Shown piece by piece: positions 9,231 to 20,086 of a DNA stretch of 41,308 nt. A program made the translations under genes and the position numbers. A model generated the notes under the pieces. The model was given only the letters and a program-made list of their open reading frames with translations, did no database searches and had not been told where the DNA came from. Source of the stretch: Perkinsus chesapeaki (taxonomy: Eukaryota; Perkinsozoa; Perkinsida; Perkinsidae). The stretch covers positions 7,964 to 49,271 of the forward strand of contig JAAPAO010000233.1 of NCBI GenBank assembly GCA_013115145.1, written 5' to 3'. Position 1 is the stretch's first letter. The number at the start of each line of letters is the position of its first letter.

Positions 9231-11644
9231 ATGGTATCCAGCTACCATTTCTTACTTGCATTGGAAGGATTATTCGTCCCAGGTGCTCCCAATCAACAAG
9301 ACGCTTTGATAAGAGCACTTGATGTTCCTGAACTCTTCTCAGGTGCGATCGGCGTTGGGGGAGGAGCACTATGTGAAGATTCGGTCGGTAAACAAGTGTT
9401 TGGCTACACCGTTACCTCATCCACCAACAAGTGATATCAGCTACTATTATCGAGTGTTTCGTCGGCGATCAGGTATTTTCACGCTTACATAAATGCCGAC
9501 AAGGTTACACAAAGTACCCCGACATTTGTCTACCTTCCGGGAGGCCCCGGCATTAGTGCACTCGGTGTCACCCTAACAATGAATGGCCCCTGCATTATCG
9601 AAACTGATGACTTCACCCTTTCTCTCAACAAGTATGCTCGACTTCCGAGACAGCCCAAGTCTGATTCCGTCCATCAGGTACTCTTGGACTTCAACGGCGA
9701 ATGGTATTTACATTGATGCGCCTGGGAAGACTGGATTTAGTGTTGGGTCGACAGAAACCACGATCAAGCAATACATCGAAACTTGTATGAAACATCATCC
9801 ATCTTTGCTCGGCAGATAAACTTTTAAATGTACACTCTACAGGTACAAAACCCTACTCGATATTATAAAGCAAAATCCAAAAGTCAAGGACAACTTGCAC
9901 TTGATTGGAGCATCTTTCGACGGTAAAAGTGGTCAGACTGATGACGGTGTCGTGACCACACTCATAAGTGAACTTGCGTATCGTCGCTGGATCGGACAGA
10001 TTCAAATATATCATCTTAGTCTAATATCCTCAGGTTCCACTGCAACTCTTCTTGCTAAGAAGATTGTATCTCTCAAGGCCCAATCTGGGATTAAACTAAA
10101 GTCTTTACTGGTCATTGACGGAGCTATGGGGCTACTAGACATGTACCAGACATATATCAACTGATATTCGAGAGCTAATCATAAGCTGCTCACGTATTCA
10201 GGTACAGGGATGGAGTCGAGATGGCAAAAGACAGGAAGCTTCTTCCAGAGAAAGTGTAAGGGTTGCCTTACACGCGAAATGCAAAATGAGTCGTAGAGTG
10301 TTCTATATAGAATTGCCAAAATGGTCACCGATGGATATACTTGTGCTGAGAAAGTGAAGGCTTGTCAGCCTTCTGCCAGCTCGGAGCCTAATCCACGTAA
10401 GTCTGTTTAAACGTCTACACCAGCGGCAATACGAACCAGTATGCTAAGTTATGGACCTGCTGTTCTTCAGAGGCTTGTCAAGATGCAATGATATTCTGCG
10501 GAGATGCCTTGTTGAACCCACTTGACGCTTCTCATATAAGCCGGTGAGTTTCGATGGGACCGCATTTATGCACTGCGGTGGTCAACGTCAGGTATGATGT
10601 ACGCGTGCCTCCGGGAGCAGAGGCAAGGAATTACAAGCTTATTACTGGAAATGTGATCGTTCAGTGTTTTTCCCATTTTCATTGTTCACTTTAGTCTGAG
10701 ATGCATATGAACGAGAAAAGTATTCAGACTGCAATGGGGGTGAACAAGCCATGGTTCAGCAGCGATAGCCAGGTGGGGACTTTGAAAATTGGAATATTGC
10801 ATCCTAGTGGACACCGAGTGGAGTGGTGACAGGTTGCGTGTGAATAGGTATTCAACGACTTCAGGAAATACGGTGCTTTTGATACGACTAATGTCATTTC
10901 GGAGCTATTGGATAACGGCCTCAAGGTAACAGTTACTCGCGATAGTCAGCCAAAGCGCAGTAGGTAGCCCTAGCTCGCCATAGACTAGTGGGTGTTGGTC
11001 CTGGTAAGAGACGGAGCACCATCGCACTGGCGCTTCTGCCCCTGACTAGAATGCCCCAATGCCGCCTACTACTGTTGAGCAACTGGAAATGCACCCTTTG
11101 ATCGAACTCACTGAATTTTTCACAGTCTGCACAACTCCTACTATGAAGGCCCTCCAAGCACTTTGTCTGAGTATTCATCATCAGGTTACAGTCTTCAATG
11201 GAGACCAGGACTTCGTATGCAACTCTCGTGGTGCTTTGTATTGGATGAGCAGACTAAAAGGAAAGATAGATTATGGTACAGCATTAGCTAAAGCACCGGT
11301 GAAGCCACTTAAGGTATCAATTCAAGTATACATGATGGTTCGGATTATGGAAGTTTCCTCAGTTTAAGCAAGGTGGTCCACTAGGGACAATTAAACAGGC
11401 GACGTATTCTACAGGAGGCTCATTGGCTTTCATTGAGGTATGTGTCGGAATAGGGACTATCCTGCCGCAGGCAAATGACAGCTCCGAAGAATACGAATGG
11501 TCTGTAACCGCTTCAGTTTCTTGTATATTAGGCTTACTACTGTGTGCAAGGCAGACAGTGACTCAGGTTACGGATGGAAGCCATACTCCCATGCTGAACA
11601 AGCCACTTGAGATGCTTCAGGCAATTCAGCAATTCGTTCAGTGA
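9231..11644 (+). CDS. Serine carboxypeptidase, peptidase family S10 (14 exons)
   Basis: Secreted or lysosomal/vacuolar carboxypeptidase. Exons: 9231-9430, 9473-9631, 9678-9767, 9843-9922, 10034-10142, 10202-10255, 10311-10396, 10471-10543, 10592-10652, 10695-10772, 10848-10925, 11185-11313, 11363-11437, 11567-11644; 1350 nt, 449 aa, the usual S10 size. Seen: weak N-terminal hydrophobic segment, LPGGPG oxyanion-hole motif, NGP, YIDAPGKTGFS, catalytic Ser in GASFDG (family GESYAG), catalytic Asp in NGDQDFVCN, catalytic His in DGSHTPM (family GAGH-VP). Introns are 42-259 bp, mostly under 80. Intron 3 works only as GC-AG (9768-9842); the nearby GT donor at 9785 breaks the frame. Substrate residues around Ser and His differ from yeast CPY, so specificity may differ. 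Confidence 0.88.
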
Positions 11645-13329
11645 ACATGACGAATAACGTCGGACAAACGATTTTGATCGAGAGTCTTGCTGGTGAGCTG
11701 TGTAACTACTATCTCTAATGGATAGTACCTCCATGACGGAGGCTCCGTCTTTTATTCGTCAATACCTGTCATAGTCATATCCCTCATTATCATTTGGGCG
11801 ACCGCGATTGGCAGCTATGCTGTTCCCGTGGGAAGTATGATCGGCTTTGACCCAAAACAGAATAAGGGACTTTTTGTTGACCTCCCATGCTAATTGCGAG
11901 TTGCGTTACTAAACAGTTAGTATCTGATCTACTCAAGGGTCTTCTGCACACGGCGATCGAGAGAGCTTGCAGGATTATCATGTGTCACGTGAGACGTGAT
12001 GATAAGCATGTAGCTATCGAGAAGTTGAATTGAATCTAGAATAAATTAGGTCGAATATTGACATATGTTCAGGTCTGAAATGTTGATTTACAATCGAAAC
12101 ACGCATTCGTCAAAGCCCGCATGCGCTCGAGTCCCGGTGGCGGGAAATCCTGATGGATTTAATCCACCACGACAGTGTGCGCGCTTTCTTGTCAACTTGT
12201 GTCGGCGATCGACCGTCAACATTACCCGCAGTGTGTTAAATACATATCTTCGCCCTACTTTAGGCGAAATTCTTTCACATTGGGGCCCTCAAAGAGCGCA
12301 TGTCTAGTAAGAATTTACTACGATGCCGTCCTTGCCTGGCGGACGGTATTCCTCGAACCTTGTGAGATGAATCTCTTGAATTTGTGTATTTCTGGACGTA
12401 CTCCAACTAAGCCCAGCTCACGATAGAAACCATTCCATGCGAGAAAGGAAATATTAGATAAAATTCCGGATGCTACGATTGGGATGATTTTTTTTGCACC
12501 AAGTTGCAATCGGGAACGTACCTGAGCGAATGTGACTGCATCTTCCACCAAGTTGACAGGGTGGAAAAGGTGGAATTCTATTTTCTCGAAAACGATAGAC
12601 TTTTTTCCGTCGGCATCTTCAATTGTATCCACGCTTCATATTAATTTATATGCAGCTTCATTTATCCTGGACACTAACATTCAAACCGTTAGGTGATCTT
12701 GTTTTTTCAGCTTCACGTCTACGTTCTCGAGACAAAAGACAATATTGCCAAATTATAAGATATTGTCTAATATCATGACCGTCTCGCTACCCGTCCCAAC
12801 AACTGTTCGGGCGTGCGAGGAATCTCCGCGAATGCTCTAAATATATCTTGTCTTGATGCACACTTAGGATGGCACTAAAATATTCCCGTCATAAACCTTA
12901 TATCCGAGCAAATATAACTGCGGGGCTGTGGTGTCTAAAAACGGTGAATTGAAAATTTTTGCATTTTTTTCAAAACAATTTTAATTTTTCTTCGAAGTAA
13001 ATCTTGTTACGTTAGGCATCTTAGTGTGCTCGAGAAAAGAATAAGATAGACTGCCTCTTGACCAGGAGACGAGTAACGGCTCAGTAATTTTCAAACACAA
13101 AGCTTGATTAACGAGCCCTCCTCCTCCGACGTTCACGCAGCACCGGAACGAATGCAAGTTTCATTTGTTAACGAGAAAGAAAATTTCAAGGAAATTCCAC
13201 AAAATTTTCCTTGTATTGAAATTTTCCGAGGGAATATTAGACTAATTTTTACGGCTCGGCAGAGGACGGCCTACAAATAATCCAAGACTGGTTCAATGTG
13301 ACAAACAAAACTCATTTTCACTAGCAGAA
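11645..13329. other. Coding-like segments of uncertain strand
   Basis: Two stretches look coding but conflict. On +, 12175-12426 and about 12504-12624 (LQSGTYLSECDCIFHQ... VEFYFLEND) read well and could be exons of a small gene ending near 12758. On -, 12632-12318 is also open (VDTIEDADGKKSIVFEK...). I cannot decide which is real; the + reading has better splice signals (GT at 12625, TTTTTTCAG at 12703-12710). 12760-13329 shows nothing. Confidence 0.3.
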
Positions 13330-16300
13330 TTAAGATACGCGATCGATTATCTTAAGTCCCGGTGCCGGTGATTGGGACACTTTTGTAAACCTCGCTGCCC
13401 AATTATTAGAGTCGAAGTAAATCTCGTCGACGCGGATTCCTGGAACCTTGAAAGATAAACCAACAGTGAAGAGGTGCCCACTCGACACTGCCCAGTGACT
13501 CATATTAGTCCCAGACCGAATGACTTTCGTTTTTCCTTTTGCTCGAGTAACAACATGCTTCCAATAGATGTCCCATTGCATCAGCTAGAGAACCAAACTT
13601 CTGTGCGGGTAAAAGACGACGACTGTTCGTGAGCTTCGAAAATCGACCCGGCTTTTTCGCGACTGACGCGCCGTGAAAATGCGCTAAAATGTTTTACCTT
13701 TTTTCAGTATTGAAGAAATTTTCACATCCTCGTCTTCGATATGAAGGGCGCGGGAAAGCGCAGGGAATTTCCCAAAAATTTCCCAAAAATTTTCTTCCCT
13801 CAACAAGCGAACATACTGAAATTTTACGGTCCTGCAAATATGGGAACTGCCGAAATTTCCCCGCAAAACAGTTTTCAAGTTACCTTGTCGAATAATCGTC
13901 GGAACTCCTCCTCAGTGAAGACGTGATAGTAGCGGTGATACGTTACCAATTCCGGGTTAGACGTAGCGCCCACCGTCGAGGCGTATTCTGAAAAATACTA
14001 TCTCAACAAAAAATCGCCAAATTTTTACGCCAGAAGCAAAATTTTCCGCAATTCCAGGAGCAAAAAGGCATTCCGCAACGTACGTATAACAGCAACATTT
14101 GAAGGAAACTGAAACTGTGCGAGGCAGATGGCGCACATAGTAAAGTGGATTATTCGACCCAGGAGTCCTATAGCGGCGGGAATCTGGCGGCAAATACTAA
14201 CTAAATACGTCGAGCAATTTCCCAATAACGAGTCGGGAAAATATTTCTTTTTTTGCACTTCTTGTCCGTAACTATTTTTTTATTTTCCCTATTCGCGAGA
14301 ATGACATGGTTCAACATTGGACTCAACTTTCGACTTGCGAATAACAAACATACTTTCAGCCTTCTTGCTTGTCTCATATCGTTTCTGAAGATGCCAAGGA
14401 ACCAACACATCCTGTGTCTCAAATTTTCGGGCGCCAGTCGAGCCTTGCACCTAAACCAATTGTCTAGGTCAGAGAGTCGCTTAGGGAAATCAGACGTCGA
14501 GAGAATTTCATTTTTTCGGCAGGTATATCGTGGCGCGTGACTCTTACTTCCGAATACCTACCCTGTCTTCTTCCGTCCCGACTATCGGATAGCCATGGAG
14601 GACCATTAGGCGTTAAAAGTGACAATACATGTTATCTTTCGGTTGTGCCAATCAAGCAGTGAGATTCATCACTGACTTTTTGCGAGGATAATTCGGAGCT
14701 AATTGAGGTAACTGCTGACTGACTTTAGATTGCACGCACTCCTCCGGCGCTAACTGGATCGTTCGCTTGGACTGATGCATGATTCCTCCACATCTCCAGG
14801 AACACTTCCCCTCGCAAGACCAGATGACTCCTACCTGTTCCATCGCCCAGGCATACACCAATCCTTGCCCGCCGATACGGAGCAGACGAGCCATATGAAA
14901 TAGACACTCCAGTCTACCAGATTCCTACCAGAGGAAAAATATTGCAGAAAAAATTGTTGAGCACGGATATCTCAATCTTAAAGTCCGTAACTGTTAAATA
15001 CTTTTGAGTGAAAATTATCCAAAGGTCCAGATTTGTCCTGGAAGAAACATCCCAACCCCTCGTCAACGATTTGCTCGTCTTGCTCGCACACATTGTTTCT
15101 TCTGCGCTTTTTGCAAAGGAAAGTAGGAATATTTCAACTCAAAAAATCATAGAAATTTCGAAAAGAAATTGGGATATTTTTCCCTTCTCGCACGAGCTAA
15201 ATATACGAGAAATTTTTCCCAGAAAAATTTTTCCCAGAAAAATTTCCCGGAAAACACCGAAAAGTTTCCGGAAAATTTTTCCTTCCTACTGTGGGAATGT
15301 GATGAATTACTGCAATCGAAATTGCACCATCAGCTACACCCGGCCGAAGGGCATTAGAGACATCCCTACTGCAATCCGATACCTAAAGCAGAGGCGTAAT
15401 TTCGCGGCGCGTGAGAAAATATGTTACGAAAGTGTCGGAGCCTGTTCTTTGAGATGCAATCTCGCAGAATACCGGACTGCGATCGGTTCCGAGAGTCCAC
15501 AAACTTGACATTGTCATTTGACCCAGTAAATCTGAAAATGTGAAAATAATAAAATTAAACATATAAATATGCAAAATTACAACAAGAAAGATTCCGAAAA
15601 ATTCACAAAATTTCCCGAAAAATCCACGAAATTTCCCGATTAAAGTAAAAAAATTATAGAATATAAACTGTGTACCTAAAAGATATATAATACAAATAAT
15701 AATATATATCCCAGCTGCCTCCTATGAGGGTGGAGTCCAGCAACGTAACGGCGATCTCACCATCTCTCACTTCAACCTTCTGCTGGTTCATTGCAATCTC
15801 TTCGCTACTTGACGAACCTGTCGGAGCCACTGCCACATCGGTGGGTCTGAAAAATCCAACATCTTCTTGGTTTTCCTGTAAGCATTCATGTTGCGCGAAA
15901 AAACACTGCGACGTGGCAAAAACAGTCTCAAATCCATGATCGATCGACTTTAGCGAAGACCCATGAAAACAAATGAGTATGATTTTCATTGAATCATAAT
16001 CATTATTTTCATCTGCAATTAAAAATAAATCATTTTTACCTCTAGTATTCCAACAATAAAAAAATCTTCCAAAAAGGTTCTTAAATTATTTTAATAAATT
16101 AGGTTGTACGATCCACATATCGGTAAGATGTTGCATCGTTGCTGCGCAGGTTCATATTTTCTAAAAATCAAAATCGTCTCTTTCAGTGATATAGTTGTTG
16201 AAGTTACCGCACTTAAACAAAGTAATAGGAACGAATTACGCTATAAGTTACTGGAATCCCTTCTCCAGAATAATAAAATATCCAACTTGCTCGAGCATTC

Positions 16301-17012
16301 CTGGAATTTCGATGCTTGCATTATTGCCACTTAACTTCCTATATCTACTCCTACTAAAAATTTTGCTGGCCTCATAAAAGTTGTGCACAGCGTAATGGGG
16401 TATTCGTCTCTGCTGTTCAAAAATCGCCAAAATTTTCCGGAAAATCGGGAAAAATAAAAAAAAATCGCCAGAAGTATCTTACTTTTTCCGTTCGGCTAAA
16501 TATTTTCCATTTCCACAGCCAACATCAACAACGATACTTCCAACGGGGAAATCAGATACGAATTGCCACACCTTAGGCCATCGTTTATATCTGAGTTGAA
16601 AAATATCTTTTCAGCGGAGCGAAGCGTTTCATGTTTCACATTTTCTTACCGGGTATGGGAAAAATGGTGCGCAATTTGGTCGTAGACTTTGAACACTTGC
16701 TTATCACAATCAACCTCCTGGGAATCTACAGGAATCGACCTTTTATCGCTCGGCGCCGTTTTAACCTGAAAATATCTTCTATCGCACTGCGAAGAATCTC
16801 ACAAATAACAAGTAATTAATTCCGAAAATGTGATTCGTAGGTCAAGTCCCATTGGGCCTGGCCCAATCATGGTATCCAATATTCTCGCGCGCCATAAAAT
16901 TACGACCGCGTCGCCACGAAATTATTTCCTACGGTAGGAATCCTACCTGTGGTTTCTGGCGTTCCTTTCTTCCGAGTTTTTTACGCTTGCCTTCTTTCGG
17001 CATTTCCGTCAT
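13330..17012 (-). CDS. TRM9: Trm9/ALKBH8-type tRNA wobble-uridine methyltransferase (10 exons)
   Basis: Predicted SAM enzyme that completes mcm5U at U34, normally with Trm112. Exons in transcript order: 17012-16947, 16765-16650, 16590-16483, 15846-15761, 15531-15428, 15382-15290, 14924-14835, 14450-14354, 13987-13884, 13446-13330; 981 nt, 326 aa. Seen: basic N-terminus, FKVYDQIAHHFSHTRYKRWP, motif I VVDVGCGNGKYLA, LGTDRSPVFCEIASQR, ISIAVIHHIPT, ARLLRIGGQGLVYAWAMEQ, ETQDVLVPWHLQ, TYHRYYHVF and a C-terminal FDSNNWA block, all in ALKBH8/Trm9 order. There is no AlkB or RRM domain, so it is Trm9-like. About 45 low-complexity residues (TGSSSSEE...) separate motif I from LGTDRS. Introns range from 45 bp to 636 bp. 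Confidence 0.92.
16591..16649 (-). repeat. 59-bp Trm9 intron 2 carrying a shared 30-nt element
   Basis: Plus-strand positions 16614-16643 (GCGGAGCGAAGCGTTTCATG onward) match the reverse complement of 18776-18805 at 29 of 30 positions. That second copy fills most of a 39-bp kinase intron. Relative to the two transcripts the element is in opposite orientations. Confidence 0.85.
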
Positions 17013-17184
17013 TTGATTGGTAGAAAAATACCCCCACTGGGATTCGAACCCTCGCCCTCTCGATTACCAAAATTATTGCACTCGAAGCAACACCGACGAA
17101 ATCTGGTAAATTCTTAACACCATTAATTGAACATTAAATATGCATTAAAAATGACCTCGCCAGGGTTCGAACCTGTGCCGGTTT
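17013..17184 (-). repeat. Two B-box elements between the kinase and Trm9 genes
   Basis: On the minus strand, 17056-17024 reads GAGGGTTCGAATCCCAG then GTGGGGGTATTTTTC; 17180-17143 reads ACAGGTTCGAACCCTGG then CGAGGTCATTTTTAA. Both repeat the T-arm plus T-run layout. They lie between the kinase stop (17185) and the Trm9 start (17012), so unlike the others they are outside predicted coding transcripts, unless in the UTRs. Confidence 0.7.
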
Positions 17185-20086
17185 TCACCCTACAGGTATC
17201 GCTTCTATTCGATCGATAAGTTGATTCCAAAGCATCGTATCTTTCTGGCATAAATCTGGACTCGAGTCTTCCATAGATTCCGGGTATCTAAATCTCAGAA
17301 TTAGAAAAAAAAATTCGAAAAAATCCTGAAAATTTTCCGACACGGAAAGTGAATCCGTGTAGCTGAGCGATAGTCTTGTGTGTTCTGCCAAAAATGTTTT
17401 AATGCCAACAATTTTTGAAAATTATTCACAAACGTCAGCCACTTGATTTATGTGCATCCGTGCAAAGAGGATCCATCTGGCAACTAACTCGAGGGGCTAT
17501 TTCGTAATTTTTGAAATTTCAACGGAAAAGCCATACAGAAATTTACAGCGCGTCAATTCGAATCAATTCGTTGTTACGAGAACTTCACGGAGTGTCTTCT
17601 TGCCATCCTGTGCCAAAGGCTTGCAACTTTGTGAATAATCTCACGCATGAAATTTTTTTGTCATGATCGATCACAGGAACACTGTGATTTAACCATACCA
17701 ATCAATTATACTTTCACCATTTCCGGAATTTTTTTCGGGAAAATTTCTGAAATTTTCATTTCTCTTACTCGTCAAACACTCCGGTGAAATATCTCCGCCC
17801 AGGCACATCGTCCTTCCTAAAAATCCACATGTAAAAAGCGCACGCCCACATGATCGATTACGGCCCACTGCGCCCCATCTTCACGGTACGTTGGACACTT
17901 TTTCGACGGAAATTAGGGACCTGAATCCATTTCATGACAATATTGCGGCAAATGGGACTTTTTCCGTATCTTCCTTTTATGACACTCGGATTCGACTGGT
18001 TGGTATTCTCTGCGCAAAAGTGAAAAAATTGAGCCTGAACTCGCATTTTTGAAAATCACCGAATTCCGGTCTCTAGATGACGCGTTCTGTCATTTTTTAA
18101 ATTTTCTAGATAGATTTTTAAAAAAATCACACCAAAAATTTCTCGGAATTTTTCTCACGCGCCCCAAAAAACTTACAAAGGGAACCGGTATCTGTTTGTT
18201 AAGCAGAAGATTCCACTCGATGCCCTTGAAAAATTTATGATCCTTCAACTGACAAGAAGAGAACATCAAAAACCGCGCGCCACGAAATTCTCACCTTGGC
18301 AAGAAGCCCTGCTATGCGATTTTCCGGATTGAAAACGAGAAGCGTTTTAACCAGATCTTTCGTAACCCGATCCATTCCCTTCCGTTTGCCCCACCTAAAT
18401 CGAAATCGATCAATCGGGCGCGCGCTTTTTACATACCGAATATTAACAGCCATTATAGCTTGGTGAATGTTAAAATGATCGCTAGCATCTTTGGACCAGT
18501 CTGATAAAAGTGATTTAAAAATGACGGGTGCCGGGATCGAACCCACAACCTTTGGCTTACCCCACGGACATCTCAACATTATTAATTCGAATACTAATAC
18601 TCCAAGTGCCCACCAATCGGGTTCGAAACTGAAGGGGAGAAAATTTCAGGAAAAATTCCAGAAAAGTAATTTTTCCGAAAAAAATTTAGAAAATTTCCAA
18701 CTTACCTGTACGGCTTGTTCAAAAGCATCTCCGGCGCCTGATAGATAAGTGTGCCGCAATTTGTCCGAGTTCCTGAAATGTGAATCATGAAACGCTTCGC
18801 TCCGCCTTTACGGAAATTATCTTGTGGCTCCAGCCGTTTCGCCATACCAAAATCGACCAGTTTTATGTGGCCCTAAAAATGCGGTAAAATGCCGCCGCCG
18901 AGGATCGAACCCACGAGATCGTCAAGCATGCAGTTCTCCGGTTTAATGTCTCGATAGACGGTATGACGATTATGAAGATACTCCAAAGTCAGAACCAGCT
19001 CCCCAATCCAGTGCTGCGCAACTCGAGGAGTTACTCCACCTATAGGAAAAAAATATTTTTCACTGAAATTTTTGCCGGAAAGATTCGGTCTTTTTGTGGA
19101 AAAATTTTCGAAGAAATATTACAATAGCTTATTGGAGTTTGTTTCAGGAGAGTTATTATTTTAAGAGCTCATTTTAGAAACATTGCCAAAAATCGTTATT
19201 AAAAAAATGAAAATTTTTGGGAAATTTCCCGAAAAAAGTCCCAGAAAGAAATAATCTTCTCACAGGACAACCAGTCTGCCGGAAGTCAGCAGGACAGAGA
19301 AATTTACCGATTTTTCCGACACCCGAAGGTCCCGAGTTCGATCCCTCCCACCCGTAATTGGATTTCGCTCCAACTTGCTGCCTCTGCTGTGAATCACTTT
19401 ATAAAGCTCTCCGCCTGAAAAAATTTCGGAAAATTTTCCAAAAATTTTCCGGAAAATCTCTGACCTGTGCAAAATTCCATCAAAACGAAGACTCGTTTAG
19501 GGTCGTGGAAAATCTTCAAGATTCCGACGATAAACGGAAACTCAATTTGACCGAGAATCTCAACTTCATGCTTGATTGCTTGGGCCTGAAACAAATATCG
19601 ATCGCGTGATCGATTACGGAAAATTCCACAATTCTGGACAAAGAAAATCCTTTCACCTTGCATTTGAAGCTGATATCGATCACCTGATCGATTTGCATAC
19701 GAGATGGCCCACAAACCATCTCTCATCGGGAAAAATTTTCCGGAAAAAACAAAAAAAAGGTTTTGCCGAAAAAACTTACGGCGTTGATAATCGACCCTCG
19801 ATATTTTTTCGCTACTTTCACTTTATTGAGAATCTTCAACGCACAAGGAACCTAAAATATGAAATGCACGTTCAACCTCAAGATACCCCTTACAATGCTG
19901 AGCTTCTGCAGATCCTCAATTGGAATCGGGTCAGACCCGGCCGAATCTGGCTCTTGCTGCTTCAGATAACACAATCGTACTCGACCGTATCTTAGGTTGG
20001 AGCAAATCGATCACGTGATCGATTAAACAATAGCGTTACCCTCCCATCCCAACCGTTTGAAAGACATCCAAATCTGCCAATGACAT
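17185..20086 (-). CDS. AGC-family Ser/Thr protein kinase, PKA/PKG-like (15 exons)
   Basis: Exons in transcript order: 20086-20040, 19990-19894, 19851-19780, 19585-19465, 19414-19352, 19039-18915, 18872-18812, 18772-18706, 18628-18561, 18500-18437, 18394-18295, 18248-18177, 17920-17862, 17816-17769, 17287-17185; 1167 nt, 388 aa. Seen: Gly-loop GMGGYGRV, catalytic Lys in CALKILNK, HEVEIL, GGELYKVI, YRDIKPEN, DFG in KLVDFGMAK, APE in YQAPEM, DWWALGVLVFEL, LLVFNPENRI, and the AGC C-tail HKFF...PVPFVPNF and FDEYPESMED. This is the whole catalytic core plus tail. No cyclic-nucleotide domain is visible; the ATG at 20086 is tentative because the frame stays open upstream. GTLIYQAPEM replaces the usual GTPEYLAPEI. 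Six or more introns are under 50 bp. Confidence 0.9.
18501..18560 (-). repeat. 60-bp kinase intron with B-box element
   Basis: GTAAGCCAAAGG, then GTGGGTTCGATCCCGGC, then CGTCATTTTTAA and a TATCAG acceptor. Here the T-arm element lies 15 bases inside the intron rather than at the donor. Confidence 0.75.
18773..18811 (-). repeat. 39-bp in-frame kinase intron made of the shared 30-nt element
   Basis: GTAAAGGCGG...CACATTTCAG. Removing it gives ...DNFRTRTNCGTLIYQAPE; keeping it adds 13 codons without a stop. Thirty of its 39 bases (18776-18805) match 16614-16643 in a Trm9 intron with one mismatch. It falls in the activation segment, between DFG and APE. Confidence 0.8.
18873..18914 (-). repeat. 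42-bp kinase intron consisting of the T-arm element
   Basis: The whole intron is GTGGGTTCGATCCTCGG, an inverted repeat (GCGGCATTTTACCGC) and ATTTTTAG. The B box begins 3 bases after the donor, and the T-run plus AG is the acceptor. It is the most compact example of the T-arm element acting as a complete intron, between the HRD and DFG exons. Confidence 0.85.
19040..19351 (-). repeat. 312-bp kinase intron with antisense B box at its donor
   Basis: The intron begins GTGGGAGGGATCGAACTCGG, that is, the donor lies in an antisense T-arm-like sequence (CGAGTTCGATCCCTCCCAC on +, 19334-19352). The rest contains AATTTTCC/GGAAAATT-type inverted motifs common in introns of this segment. Confidence 0.7.
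19598..20023. repeat. Three copies of the 18-bp E-box palindrome in kinase introns
   Basis: 20006-20023 is the perfect ATCGATCACGTGATCGAT (intron 1). 19598-19615 (ATCGATCGCGTGATCGAT) and 19675-19692 (ATCGATCACCTGATCGAT) each differ by one base and lie in intron 3. Confidence 0.85.

Noticed and set aside
9231-11644. Carboxypeptidase pseudogene
   Set aside because: Frames appear broken, but 13 short introns restore a 449-aa protein with all three catalytic residues.
12318-12632. Minus-strand gene downstream of Trm9
   Set aside because: Not fully excluded, but an overlapping + strand reading has better splice signals; kept only as an ambiguous segment.
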